Part shown: positions 29,793-40,210 of the stretch, piece by piece
Numbering within the stretch: the first letter of the stretch is position 1
Layout: every line of letters starts with the position of its first letter
Assembly: GCF_020171785.1 (NCBI RefSeq)
Contig: NZ_JAIVAE010000011.1
Coordinates: 62,001 to 126,000 of the forward strand
Direction: 5' to 3'
DNA: 64,000 bases
Source: Guptibacillus hwajinpoensis
GTDB lineage: Bacteria; Bacillota; Bacilli; Bacillales; Guptibacillaceae
Program-made: the position numbers and the translations under genes
The notes under the pieces: generated by a model
Databases searched by the model: none
What the model saw: only the letters and a program-made list of their open reading frames with translations
Told to the model about the DNA's origin: nothing

Positions 29793-30083
29793 ATGGCAAA
29801 GTGGAAGCACAATCTAAAAAGTTGGTTAACGAGAAGATTAGAGCTTCCAGCAGATGCGGTCATGGATTTGCCGCGGATCACGATGGTTGGGCAGCTGCAT
29901 ATTTACATAGAGAATCATCAAGGCGTTCTCAAATTCTCTAATGAGGAAGTCCGACTACTGCTTAAAAATGGTCAATTGGTAATAAAAGGAGAGGATTTTA
30001 TGTTGAAAACAATCCTTCCTGAGGAAATTTTACTGGAAGGCAAAATTGAACATGTTTCCTATCTTGATAAACCCCAAAACTGA
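29793..30083 (+). CDS. yqfC: Sporulation protein YqfC
   Basis: A 96-residue protein of the YqfC/YabP family, made under SigE in the mother cell of B. subtilis and paired with yqfD. It begins MAKWKHNLKSW and has the DLPRITMVGQLHIYIENH block that defines the family. GGGGGAG precedes the ATG. I could not find a convincing SigE promoter in the 118 bases upstream. Confidence 0.92.
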   Translation: MAKWKHNLKSWLTRRLELPADAVMDLPRITMVGQLHIYIENHQGVLKFSNEEVRLLLKNGQLVIKGEDFMLKTILPEEILLEGKIEHVSYLDKPQN

Positions 30084-30128
30084 TAAAAGCCTCGAACGAT
30101 TCTCGGGCTGACGATACGGGAGGGTATT

Positions 30129-31316
30129 ATGAAGGAATACATTAAAGAACTTTTTTCTGGATATGTGCGAATTAAAGTGATTGGGTCCTATACGGAACTT
30201 TTTATTAATCGTTGTATAGAGTACAATATTCCAATTTGGGACATCTCTCGAGTGGATAATGAAACGATTTTGTTATCGCTCTATACTACCGATATTAAAC
30301 GTATTAGGCCGCATTTAAAGAGGACAAGATGTAAAATACGCATTAATGAAAGGAAAGGATTTCCTTTTATCTTTAAAAAAATAGTTTACTCTAGAGGGTT
30401 TCTGAGTGGCGTGATAAGTTGCATTCTACTCATTCTCATTTTATCGAATATGGTATGGTCAATCACTGTGAATGGTGCAACACCTGAAGTCGAGCATAAG
30501 TTAAAGCAAGTAGCCGAAGAACTCGGAGTGAAAAAAGGCGCATTCATATTTCAGTTACCATCCAATCAGGAGCTACAGCAAGAAATGACAGAAAGTCTTA
30601 AAGAAATTACCTGGGTCGGTGTTAAAAGAAGTGGTTCCACCTATCACTTTGAAGTCGTTCAAAAACAGTTGCCTGAAAAACAGCCAGCTTTAAATGCAAG
30701 GCACATCGTAGCTGATAAAAAAGCCATCATTACAAAAATATATGTTGAAGAAGGACAGGTTCAGGTAAAAGAAAACGATTATGTTAAACCAGGTCAGCTT
30801 CTCATTTCGGGATTTATTGGAAAAGAAGAAAAAAGTGAACTCGTTCCTGCGAGAGGGGAAGTTTATGGGAAAACATGGTATATAACAAATGTATCTATCC
30901 CTTTAAAATCTACTTTTGAAACGAATACTGGTGAAAGAGAAACGAAATATGCGGTAGGTTTTTTTGGTTTTCATCTTCCAATTTGGGGATTTTCAAAGCC
31001 GGAGTTTCCTCGTTATGAGACGATAATAAGTGAAACAAATTTACGCTTTTTAAAATGGGAAATCCCTCTATCGTTTCAAACAAAAGCGCTTCTAGAAACC
31101 AAAGAAGTAACGAGAGAGTATACAGAAAAGGAAGCGCTTCAGGCAGCTAGTCAAGTAAGTAGAGAAGACATAATAAGTAAAACATCAGAAAAAGCAGAAA
31201 TTAAAGAGGAAAAGATTTTACACCATGAGGTAGAGAATGGTAAAGTAAACGTAAAGATACACTATGAAATAATAGAAGAGATTGGGAAAGACATACCGAT
31301 TATTCAAGGAGATTGA
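30129..31316 (+). CDS. yqfD: Sporulation protein YqfD
   Basis: A 395-residue spore-formation protein with a membrane segment near residues 92-110 and an extracytoplasmic domain. It is thought to act in the mother cell around the forespore membrane. GGGAGGG precedes the ATG. It follows yqfC by 45 bases and ends 6 bases before phoH. Confidence 0.93.
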   Translation: MKEYIKELFSGYVRIKVIGSYTELFINRCIEYNIPIWDISRVDNETILLSLYTTDIKRIRPHLKRTRCKIRINERKGFPFIFKKIVYSRGFLSGVISCILLILILSNMVWSITVNGATPEVEHKLKQVAEELGVKKGAFIFQLPSNQELQQEMTESLKEITWVGVKRSGSTYHFEVVQKQLPEKQPALNARHIVADKKAIITKIYVEEGQVQVKENDYVKPGQLLISGFIGKEEKSELVPARGEVYGKTWYITNVSIPLKSTFETNTGERETKYAVGFFGFHLPIWGFSKPEFPRYETIISETNLRFLKWEIPLSFQTKALLETKEVTREYTEKEALQAASQVSREDIISKTSEKAEIKEEKILHHEVENGKVNVKIHYEIIEEIGKDIPIIQGD

Positions 31317-31322
31317 GGTCTA

Positions 31323-32285
31323 TTGGCAGAATCTTATGTTGATCTTACATTACAGCTAGAAAATTCTAATGAAGCTCAAAGCTTATTCGGCCCTGGTGAT
31401 GAGCATTTAAAGATAATTGAGGAAGCCCTTAAAGTGTCACTTGTTACTCGAGGAGAAGGTATATCTGTGAGAGGGGATGAAGAGAGCATCACGATGGTAA
31501 AAGACGTTGTGCATACTCTTCACACCCTCATCAAACGAGGTGCAAGTATCTCTGGAAGAGACGTTGTTTATGCGTGTCAATTAGTGCAGCAAGGAATGCT
31601 TGATCAGCTTCTGGAACTGTATCAAGAGGAAATTACCACGAATGCTAAGGGAAAGCCGATTAAAGTGAAAACACTTGGTCAACGCCATTACGTATCGGCG
31701 ATGAAAAAGACTGACCTGGTGTTCGGTATAGGGCCAGCTGGAACTGGAAAAACGTATCTTGCCGTTGTTATGGCGGTAACGGCTCTTAAATACAATCAAG
31801 TGAAGAAGATTGTACTGACTCGTCCAGCAGTTGAAGCTGGAGAAAGCTTAGGGTTCCTTCCAGGAGATTTGAAGGAAAAAGTAGATCCTTATTTACGTCC
31901 CCTCTATGATGCTCTTCATGATGTTCTAGGGGTTGAACAAACGACTCGGCTGATTGAAAGAGGTACGATTGAGATCGCCCCGCTTGCCTATATGCGAGGG
32001 CGAACCCTTGACGATAGTTATGTAATTTTGGATGAAGCACAAAATACAACCTCTCAACAAATGAAGATGTTCTTAACTCGGTTAGGATTTGGTTCAAAAA
32101 TGGTGATCACTGGTGATATCACACAGATCGATCTTCCTAAGGGAAAAGAATCAGGCTTAGCTGCTGCAGAAAAAATTCTTAAACGAGTAAAAGATGTATC
32201 GTTTATTTATCTTCAGCAGACAGATGTTGTCCGCCACCCATTAGTTCAGCGTATTATTGATGCCTATGAACATGAAACAAAATAA
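31323..32285 (+). CDS. phoH: PhoH family ATPase
   Basis: A 320-residue P-loop ATPase of unclear role, associated with RNA metabolism. Walker A is GPAGTGKTYLA near residue 138, with the DEAQN box (VILDEAQNTT) and GDITQIDLP. A KH-like N-terminal domain precedes. It starts with TTG, preceded by AAGGAGATTGAGG that overlaps the yqfD stop codon, so translation is probably coupled to yqfD. Confidence 0.94.
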   Translation: MAESYVDLTLQLENSNEAQSLFGPGDEHLKIIEEALKVSLVTRGEGISVRGDEESITMVKDVVHTLHTLIKRGASISGRDVVYACQLVQQGMLDQLLELYQEEITTNAKGKPIKVKTLGQRHYVSAMKKTDLVFGIGPAGTGKTYLAVVMAVTALKYNQVKKIVLTRPAVEAGESLGFLPGDLKEKVDPYLRPLYDALHDVLGVEQTTRLIERGTIEIAPLAYMRGRTLDDSYVILDEAQNTTSQQMKMFLTRLGFGSKMVITGDITQIDLPKGKESGLAAAEKILKRVKDVSFIYLQQTDVVRHPLVQRIIDAYEHETK

Positions 32286-32289
32286 GCTT

Positions 32290-32319
32290 AAAAGGTCCGT
32301 TTGAAAACGGGCCTTTTTT
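32290..32319 (+). terminator. Terminator after phoH
   Basis: AAAAGGTCCGTTT pairs with AAACGGGCCTTTT, one T-G pair, then T residues. Confidence 0.85.
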
Positions 32320-32507
32320 GAGCCTTATCCCTCAACTTTCCAGGTTAATCAAACTAGTTGGAGAGTCGGACTAGTGGAAAAAGGATAGGAAGAGAGAAGC
32401 GCATCAAGACGTGAACATATTATAAGATTATGGTCCATTAATGAGGGAATTCTGATAAAATATGAAGAAGAGTAGTAGAGGCCAGAACTTATGAGGTGAA
32501 GGAAGCT

Positions 32508-34634
32508 ATGATTGCGAAGATTAAGCATTTGTTGCAAAATAATCTCCGTAATATCGAACAAATTAAAATGATAAAATGGTCGCTTTATGGACTAGTGGCG
32601 CTCATTATGTACTTAACGATGTTATCAAATGTTATGCCAGAGTCCCTGGATATTACCCTATATTCAAGAGCTGATCATGATATTGCTTCACCAATTACGA
32701 TAGAAAATAAAACCGCTACAGAAGATGAGCGATCAAAAGCCGCTCAAATTGATGCGAAATATGTTTACCGTGATGAGGTTTCACAGTCCCAGTTTGATAA
32801 GTTAAATGATTTGTTTTCTGGGATAGATAAAGTCAATAAGAATGAACCCGAGAACAAAACGTCTCAAGAAAAAATATCAGAACTTCAATCAATTATTTCA
32901 GTCTCGATGTCTGATGAACTTACTGATGATACATTAAAGCCGTTAATTGAAGCGGAACCTTCTCAAATTAGTTTAATAAAAGAACTAACGTTATCTGAGG
33001 TAATGGAAGTGATGACTGATCGTGTATCAATTGATAATTTAGAGCAATCTAAATCAGATGTTGAAGACCGATTATCTCTTACTTCGCTCCCAACTGACCA
33101 GAAGAAAGCGATGATTACAGTCGCACAGCAAAGTATTGTACCAAATTACTTTCTTGATCCAGAACAAACGGAACAAAGTCGTCAAGAAGCAATTGAAGCT
33201 GTCCAGCCAGTAATGATACGCGAAGGACAAATCATTGTGGAAGAAGGCGCCATGATTAACCGAGAAGTCATGGAGCAGCTTAGACTAGCTGGTTTACTTG
33301 ATGAAGGCTTTGATGCTGTTCCGTATGTAGGACTGGCTCTTCTTGTGATGTTACTGACAGGATATTTATATTATTTCTTTCAAGACGTCAAATCAAGAGT
33401 TCGTTCTTCCAATACAAACCTCCTTATTCTAGTGCTTATTTATCTTAGCACCCTCCTAGTCCTTAAGCTATCAAGCTTATTACAGGGGATAGAAGTTCCT
33501 GGGATTGCTTATATCGTTCCAGCAGCAGTAGGGTCCATGTTAATAAAGATGCTTTTTAACGAACAATTAGCAATTGCTTCAAGCTTACTTTTTGGCGTTT
33601 GTGCTGGTGTTTTCTTTAATGGAGAAATTACTGGGCCAATGAATGCTTCGATTGGATTCTACGTGTTAATGAGTTCGCTATCAGGAGTGTTTTTTCTCGG
33701 AAAGAGAAATCATCGTTCAAACATTTTAACAGCGGGATTGCTTGTGTCACTAATAAACATAGTAGCTGTGGCTATATTATTAATGTTAAAGAATGGCCAA
33801 TATGGTGGTATTGAACTTAGCTATCATTTTGTCTTTGCCTTTTTGTCTGGTTTCTTATCTTCTATGTTAACTCTGGGATTAATGCCGTTTTTTGAAGCTG
33901 GATTCCGCATTATTTCGACTACAAGGTTAATTGAACTTTCAAATCCAAATCACCCCTTGTTAAGAAAAATACTCGTGGAAACGCCCGGAACTTACCATCA
34001 TAGTGTGATGGTTGCAAATTTGTCAGAAGCAGCTTGTGAGTCAATTGAGGCAAATGGCCTTCTTGCTCGAGTAGGCGCTTATTATCATGATATCGGAAAA
34101 ACAAAACGTCCTCACTTCTTTATTGAAAATCAAATGAATATGGAAAATCCGCATGATAAGATTTCGCCTCACCTAAGTAAAACGATTATTGTATCGCATG
34201 CCTCTGATGGAGCAGAGATGTTAAGAAAGCATCGATTGCCAAAAGAAATTGTGGATATTGCTGAACAACATCATGGTACAACATTATTGAAATATTTTTA
34301 TTACAAAGCAAGTGAACAGACGGATCAGACGGTTTCAGAAATGGAATTTCGATACCCTGGGCCAAAAGCACAGACGAAGGAAGCGGCAGTTGTTGGAATT
34401 GCGGATTGCATTGAAGCGGCGGTAAGATCGATGACGAAACCAAATCCAACAACGATTGAATCGCTTGTAAGAAAAATCATTACTGAAAGACTAGAAGATG
34501 GTCAATTTGACGAATGTGATTTATCACTAAAAGAGCTTGACATTGTTGCAAGAACGATACTAGAAACGTTGAACGGTATTTTTCACAGTCGAATTGAGTA
34601 TCCAACAGAAATAAAAAAGAAGGTGACTTCATGA
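32508..34634 (+). CDS. pgpH: Cyclic-di-AMP phosphodiesterase PgpH (7TM-HD)
   Basis: Membrane enzyme that hydrolyses c-di-AMP to pApA and so lowers this essential messenger. The 708 residues comprise one N-terminal helix, an extracellular domain, about seven membrane helices and a cytoplasmic HD domain with TYHHSVMVANL, YYHDIGKTKRP and EQHHGT. I chose the ATG at 32508 since GAGGTGAAGG lies just before it. It lies between phoH and ybeY as yqfF does in B. subtilis. Confidence 0.95.
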   Translation: MIAKIKHLLQNNLRNIEQIKMIKWSLYGLVALIMYLTMLSNVMPESLDITLYSRADHDIASPITIENKTATEDERSKAAQIDAKYVYRDEVSQSQFDKLNDLFSGIDKVNKNEPENKTSQEKISELQSIISVSMSDELTDDTLKPLIEAEPSQISLIKELTLSEVMEVMTDRVSIDNLEQSKSDVEDRLSLTSLPTDQKKAMITVAQQSIVPNYFLDPEQTEQSRQEAIEAVQPVMIREGQIIVEEGAMINREVMEQLRLAGLLDEGFDAVPYVGLALLVMLLTGYLYYFFQDVKSRVRSSNTNLLILVLIYLSTLLVLKLSSLLQGIEVPGIAYIVPAAVGSMLIKMLFNEQLAIASSLLFGVCAGVFFNGEITGPMNASIGFYVLMSSLSGVFFLGKRNHRSNILTAGLLVSLINIVAVAILLMLKNGQYGGIELSYHFVFAFLSGFLSSMLTLGLMPFFEAGFRIISTTRLIELSNPNHPLLRKILVETPGTYHHSVMVANLSEAACESIEANGLLARVGAYYHDIGKTKRPHFFIENQMNMENPHDKISPHLSKTIIVSHASDGAEMLRKHRLPKEIVDIAEQHHGTTLLKYFYYKASEQTDQTVSEMEFRYPGPKAQTKEAAVVGIADCIEAAVRSMTKPNPTTIESLVRKIITERLEDGQFDECDLSLKELDIVARTILETLNGIFHSRIEYPTEIKKKVTS

Positions 34635-35104
34635 ATCTAACAATTGATTTTATTGATGAAACTGAAACATTAAACCAAGATCAACTTGAAATGCTTGAAA
34701 AATTATTGAGCCATGCAGCAAAGGAAGAAGGGGTTGAAGCTGGGAGCGAAGTGTCCATTATGTTTGTAAATAATGAGCGTATCACGGAGATTAACCGAGA
34801 TTATCGCGGCAAAGATCAGCCTACTGATGTCATTTCCTTTGCTCTTGATGATGAAGAAGAGGGTGATGATCCGATCGTATTTGAGGAACAAATACCGCAC
34901 TTGCTTGGAGAAATTGTTGTTTCGGTCCCGAAAATAAAAGAGCAGGCAACTGATTACGGACATAGCTTTGAACGTGAACTAGGTTTTTTATGTGTTCATG
35001 GTTTCCTTCATTTACTCGGTTATGACCATATGACAGACGAAGATGAAAAAGAAATGTTCGGTAAACAAAAAGTACTTTTAGAGCAATATGGCCTCACAAG
35101 ATAA
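34631..35104 (+). CDS. ybeY: Endoribonuclease YbeY
   Basis: Zinc-dependent RNase acting in rRNA maturation and ribosome quality control. The 157-residue protein ends its core with the three-histidine motif HGFLHLLGYDH. The ATG overlaps the pgpH stop by 4 bases (ATGA), and its 3' end overlaps dgkA by 17 bases. An AAGGTGA site lies inside the end of pgpH. Confidence 0.96.
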   Translation: MNLTIDFIDETETLNQDQLEMLEKLLSHAAKEEGVEAGSEVSIMFVNNERITEINRDYRGKDQPTDVISFALDDEEEGDDPIVFEEQIPHLLGEIVVSVPKIKEQATDYGHSFERELGFLCVHGFLHLLGYDHMTDEDEKEMFGKQKVLLEQYGLTR

Positions 35105-35477
35105 GCGTTCAAGGCTTGTGCGGTTTTTGCGAAGTTTTCTATATGCATCGCAAGGTTTTCGTTACTTAATCAAAAATGAACAAAACTTTCTCTTCCATCT
35201 CCTAGCAGGTTTTGTGGTCGTAATAGCTGGGTTAGTGTTGGGGTTATCAGTAGTTAAAATGTGTTTGTTGCTAACTGTAATCGGTATCATGCTAAGTTTG
35301 GAAGCACTAAATACAGGCATTGAAAGAACAATTGATTTAATTACGGAAGAAAAACATCCTATAGCAAAGGTAGCAAAGGATGTGTCAGCTGCAGCAGTCT
35401 TTCTTTTTGCAGTTATTTCAGTTATAATCGGTGTCCTTCTCTTTTTTGAACCGATTGCTCAGTTGTTTCAGTCATAA
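35088..35477 (+). CDS. dgkA: Undecaprenol kinase DgkA
   Basis: Phosphorylates undecaprenol to renew the lipid carrier for cell-wall synthesis; Gram-positive DgkA prefers this to diacylglycerol. The 129-residue protein has three membrane helices and the signature EALNTGIERTIDLI. The start lies in the end of ybeY without a good site, so it is likely coupled. cdd follows after 12 bases. Confidence 0.93.
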   Translation: MASQDKRSRLVRFLRSFLYASQGFRYLIKNEQNFLFHLLAGFVVVIAGLVLGLSVVKMCLLLTVIGIMLSLEALNTGIERTIDLITEEKHPIAKVAKDVSAAAVFLFAVISVIIGVLLFFEPIAQLFQS

Positions 35478-36789
<1,312 letters not shown>

Positions 36790-36889
36790 GTGAAATTTTG
36801 TTAAATATTCCATCACATAAACCGACTTATGTAAGGTCAAGCTAGAGGTAAGAGATAAACTTTTTACAAAATGAAAGGTGGGATCTAAA

Positions 36890-37027
36890 GTGTTAGAGTT
36901 TACCTGGAAAATATTTTGTGAAACAGGAAACATCGATACTTATCTTCTTTTGAAGGAAATGGAAATACCGAATGATGAAGACAATGATTCTCTCGCCGAG
37001 ATGGAAGAAGTACCTCGTCTCTCTTGA
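36890..37027 (+). CDS. yqzL: YqzL family small protein
   Basis: A 45-residue protein starting MLEFTWKIFCETGNIDTYLL with an acidic second half. The family lies between era and recO throughout Bacillus; its function is unknown. It starts with GTG and AAAGGTGG precedes it. It had to be read directly from the sequence because it is short. Confidence 0.85.
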   Translation: MLEFTWKIFCETGNIDTYLLLKEMEIPNDEDNDSLAEMEEVPRLS

Positions 37028-37066
37028 CCTTTTGGAATTGCAACAGGAAACGGTTGGTGAAAGTTC

Positions 37067-37816
37067 TTGTTAAAAAAGGTTGAAGGAATTGTGATTCGAA
37101 CCGTGGACTATGGTGAAACAAATAAAATACTGACGATTTATTCGAGAGAGACGGGTAAGGTTGGCGTCATGGCAAGAGGCGCAAAAAAACCTAAAAGCCG
37201 TCTTTCTGCTGTTTCACAACTTTTTGTCTATGGACAGTACCTTTATCAGCATACATCGGGTCTTGGGGGATTGAATCAGGGAGAAATAATTGATTCATTT
37301 CGCTCTATAAGAAATGATTTGTTTCTCACTTCCTATGCGGCATATGCTGCAGAGTTAGTTGATAAATTAACAGAAGAGAGAAAACCCAATCCCTATTTAT
37401 TTGAAATGCTATATCAGGTTCTTCATGCGTTGAATGAAGAGAAAGATCCTGAAGTTATTTTATTTATTTTTGAGCTTAAAATGCTTCGCGTTGCGGGAAT
37501 TACACCACAACTAGATCGGTGTGCGAACTGTGGTCTTTCTGAAGGTAAGTTTCATTTCTCTATTAACGAAGGTGGATTACTATGTCATCGGTGTCTTTCA
37601 GTAGATCCTTATAACATTCCAATCATGAAGCGGACGGCAGAACTTCTACATTTATTTGCCCATATTGATTTGGGGAGATTGGGAAATATTTCATTAAAAA
37701 AAGAAACGAAAAAAGAGATTAGACAAATTCTCAACCTTTATTTTGATGCCTATTCGGGCCTTTATTTAAAATCAAAACGTTTTTTGGATCAGTTGGATCG
37801 GTTTAAACTTGAGTAA
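37067..37816 (+). CDS. recO: DNA repair protein RecO
   Basis: Recombination mediator that helps load RecA with RecF and RecR. The 249 residues show an N-terminal OB-fold (LKKVEGIVIRTVDYGETNKI) and the four-cysteine zinc site CANCGL and CHRCL. The start is TTG with GGTGAAAG before it. A terminator follows. Confidence 0.94.
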   Translation: MLKKVEGIVIRTVDYGETNKILTIYSRETGKVGVMARGAKKPKSRLSAVSQLFVYGQYLYQHTSGLGGLNQGEIIDSFRSIRNDLFLTSYAAYAAELVDKLTEERKPNPYLFEMLYQVLHALNEEKDPEVILFIFELKMLRVAGITPQLDRCANCGLSEGKFHFSINEGGLLCHRCLSVDPYNIPIMKRTAELLHLFAHIDLGRLGNISLKKETKKEIRQILNLYFDAYSGLYLKSKRFLDQLDRFKLE

Positions 37817-37823
37817 TTAGATT

Positions 37824-37853
37824 AACCTGCGGAATGTAATCCGGAGGTTTTTT
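37824..37853 (+). terminator. Terminator after recO
   Basis: AACCT and TGCGG pair with CCGGAGGTT around a short loop, then TTTTTT. Confidence 0.82.
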
Positions 37854-37966
37854 ATTTTAAATAAGGTATTTTACAGATCGTTTTCACAAAACAATGCGGA
37901 GTACTTTCGTTGAAATGGTATAATCGTATATAATAATGAAAATAAAGTATAACCTTATTAAAGGTG

Positions 37967-38605
37967 GTGATTTTTATCCAATTAAACAATAGGCAGGAAA
38001 CCATCCTTCAGATCGTGAAAAATGAAGGACCGATTACAGGGGAACACATTGCAGAGAAGCTCAGTTTAACTAGAGCTACGCTTAGACCAGATCTAGCCAT
38101 TTTAACAATGGCAGGATATCTTGACGCGAGGCCGAGAGTCGGGTATTTTTATACAGGTAAAACTGGTTCGCAGCTTCTTACTGAGAAAATAAGAAAAATT
38201 AAAGTTGATGACTACAAATCAATCCCCGTCGTCGTACAAGAAAACGCAAGTGTCTATGATGCGATATGTTCCATGTTCCTAGAAGATGTCGGCACATTAT
38301 TTGTAGTGAATGAATTGGCGCATCTCGTAGGTGTATTATCTAGAAAAGATCTATTAAGAGCTGCGCTTGGTAAACAAGATCTTGAAAGTATACCCGTCAC
38401 AATTATTATGACGAGAATGCCGAATATTACTGTATGTCAGAGAGATGATCTCTTAATCGAAGTAGCGAATCAGTTAATTGAAAAGCAGATTGATGCATTG
38501 CCGATTGTAAAAGAAGTAGAGAATGGTATTGAGGTTATTGGAAGGATAACAAAGACAAATGTAACGCGAGCACTAGTGGATCTTGCTAAAGACGAAATTA
38601 TTTAG
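37967..38605 (+). CDS. ccpN: CcpN-type transcriptional repressor (HTH and CBS domains)
   Basis: Represses gluconeogenic genes when glucose is present. The roughly 212-residue protein has an N-terminal winged helix (GPITGEHIAEKL, LTRATLRPDLAIL) and two CBS domains (about 80-130 and 145-205). The start is unclear: adjacent GTG codons at 37964 and 37967 lie too near the AAAGG of the ribosome site, whereas the full site AAAGGTGGTGAT points to an in-frame ATC at 37976. ppsR follows after 14 bases, and CcpN with YqfL is a conserved pair. Confidence 0.88.
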   Translation: MIFIQLNNRQETILQIVKNEGPITGEHIAEKLSLTRATLRPDLAILTMAGYLDARPRVGYFYTGKTGSQLLTEKIRKIKVDDYKSIPVVVQENASVYDAICSMFLEDVGTLFVVNELAHLVGVLSRKDLLRAALGKQDLESIPVTIIMTRMPNITVCQRDDLLIEVANQLIEKQIDALPIVKEVENGIEVIGRITKTNVTRALVDLAKDEII

Positions 38606-38619
38606 CTTAGGAGGTTTAT

Positions 38620-39444
38620 ATGACGAATTCAACGAATCGTGCAATTGTGTATGTGATTTCTGATTCGGTAGGCGAAACAGCGGAACTTGTTGTAAAAGCA
38701 GCGGCAAGTCAATTTGACCCTACCGATTTTGATGTCCGAAGAGTCCCTTATGTAGAAGATACAGCGACAATTCACGAAGTGATGACTCTTGCCAAAGAAA
38801 CTAAAGCGATTGTCGCTTTTACTCTCGTAGTACCGGAGTTAAGAAATTTCCTACTTGAAGTCGCATCAAAAGAAAATATTCAGGCTATTGATATTATTGG
38901 TCCAATGATTGACCATATGCAAACAGTAATAGGGAAAGAACCACGAAATGAGCCTGGACTTGTACATAAACTTGATGAAGACTATTTTCGTCGAGTAGAG
39001 GCAATAGAGTTTGCGGTGAAGTATGATGATGGGAGAGATCCACGTGGGATTGCTCTTGCGGATATTGTGCTTGTTGGTGTTTCTAGAACTTCTAAAACCC
39101 CTTTATCACAATATTTAGCACACAAGAGGTTGAAGGTAGCCAATGTTCCTATAGTCCCTGAGGTCGATCCGCCTGATGAATTATTTAATGTGGCAGAAGG
39201 AAAATGCTATGCTCTAAAAATAAGTCCTGAGAAGTTAAATAACATTCGTAAAGAGCGACTAATTGCGCTTGGATTAAATGCTGAAGCAAGCTATGCTAAT
39301 ATGACAAGAATCAAAGATGAACTGGAATATTTCGATACGATTATTAATAAAATGAACTGCCAAGTTATTGATGTTTCAAATCGAGCGGTAGAGGAAACAG
39401 CTAATTTAATTTTAAGCCTTTATAAAGGGAAACATACATCTTAA
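38620..39444 (+). CDS. ppsR: Pyruvate, phosphate dikinase regulatory protein (YqfL)
   Basis: A bifunctional Ser/Thr kinase and pyrophosphorylase family (DUF299) that switches pyruvate phosphate dikinase or PEP synthase on and off. The 274 residues contain the P-loop [11 protein letters not shown] near residue 153. AGGAGG precedes the ATG. Its place after ccpN fits control of the pyruvate-PEP step. No ppdK is in the window. Confidence 0.92.
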   Translation: MTNSTNRAIVYVISDSVGETAELVVKAAASQFDPTDFDVRRVPYVEDTATIHEVMTLAKETKAIVAFTLVVPELRNFLLEVASKENIQAIDIIGPMIDHMQTVIGKEPRNEPGLVHKLDEDYFRRVEAIEFAVKYDDGRDPRGIALADIVLVGVSRTSKTPLSQYLAHKRLKVANVPIVPEVDPPDELFNVAEGKCYALKISPEKLNNIRKERLIALGLNAEASYANMTRIKDELEYFDTIINKMNCQVIDVSNRAVEETANLILSLYKGKHTS

Positions 39445-39460
39445 TAAAAGCATAACAAGA

Positions 39461-39507
39461 AAACACCATTTTCGAGACAAAAATGTTCTCGATGATGGCG
39501 TTTTTTT
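39461..39507 (+). terminator. Terminator after ppsR
   Basis: ACACCAT pairs with ATGGCGT and TCGAG with CTCGA further in, then TTTTTTT. Confidence 0.8.
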
Positions 39508-39699
39508 ATCGTTTTTATCTGTTCAATTTAATATTTTTAGTATATAATCAAATATTGTCAATAAAATTTGTCTATAATCATAAAAGAAGGCTTTCAGAAG
39601 AATATAGTAGTTATCTAAAATAGTTCGATCTAAAATTCTGAAAGTTAAAACATAAATATCAAAAGAAGGATAACTCAGGGAGATGTAGAATAGAGAATT

Positions 39700-40191
39700 A
39701 TGACGAAAAAGAAACTGACGCTTTTTGTCGATGCAGATGCATGTCCTGTTCTAATTAAAGAAGAAATTATGTCTTTTCAGAAAGCTCTATCAGAAGTAGA
39801 AACGATTTTTGTCGCTTCTTATGCTCATATGAGCACGACATTCCGTGAGGCGAAGTGGGTTATGGTAGACTCTGAAAAGGAAGAAGCGGATCTCTATATT
39901 CATCGCCATGCCAAAAAAGGCGATATTGCTGTGACCCAAGACTATGGTCTTGCAAGTTTGCTCCTTCCAAAAGGTGTTTTTGTTCTTTCTCCAAGAGGGA
40001 AACAGTATACAGAAGAGAACATATCAACTCTTTTACATACGCGGTACCTGGCATCTAAAAGTAGAAGAGCTGGTAAGCATACAAAAGGTCCAAGAAAGTT
40101 TACCAGTGATGATCGAGTTCAATTTCGGGAAGAACTAATAAAAATATTGTCGAACTATGAAGGAGATTATTTTTATTTGTCGAAACTATAG
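39700..40191 (+). CDS. yqxD: YaiI/YqxD family protein (DUF188)
   Basis: A 163-residue protein of the UPF0178 family with a NYN/PIN-like fold; its function is not known. The conserved FVDADACPV stretch is near the start and DIAVTQDYGLASLLL follows. It lies before dnaG and sigA as in B. subtilis. The GGGAG site lies 17 bases before the ATG, so the start is not certain. The 255 bases upstream are AT-rich with two TATAAT-like boxes and no clear -35. Confidence 0.85.
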   Translation: MTKKKLTLFVDADACPVLIKEEIMSFQKALSEVETIFVASYAHMSTTFREAKWVMVDSEKEEADLYIHRHAKKGDIAVTQDYGLASLLLPKGVFVLSPRGKQYTEENISTLLHTRYLASKSRRAGKHTKGPRKFTSDDRVQFREELIKILSNYEGDYFYLSKL

Positions 40192-40210
40192 AATCTGTTG
40201 GTGATAAATA

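Noticed and set aside
39541-39585. Promoter before yqxD-dnaG-sigA
   Set aside because: Two TATAAT-like boxes occur in very AT-rich sequence, but neither has a -35 box at 16-18 bases.
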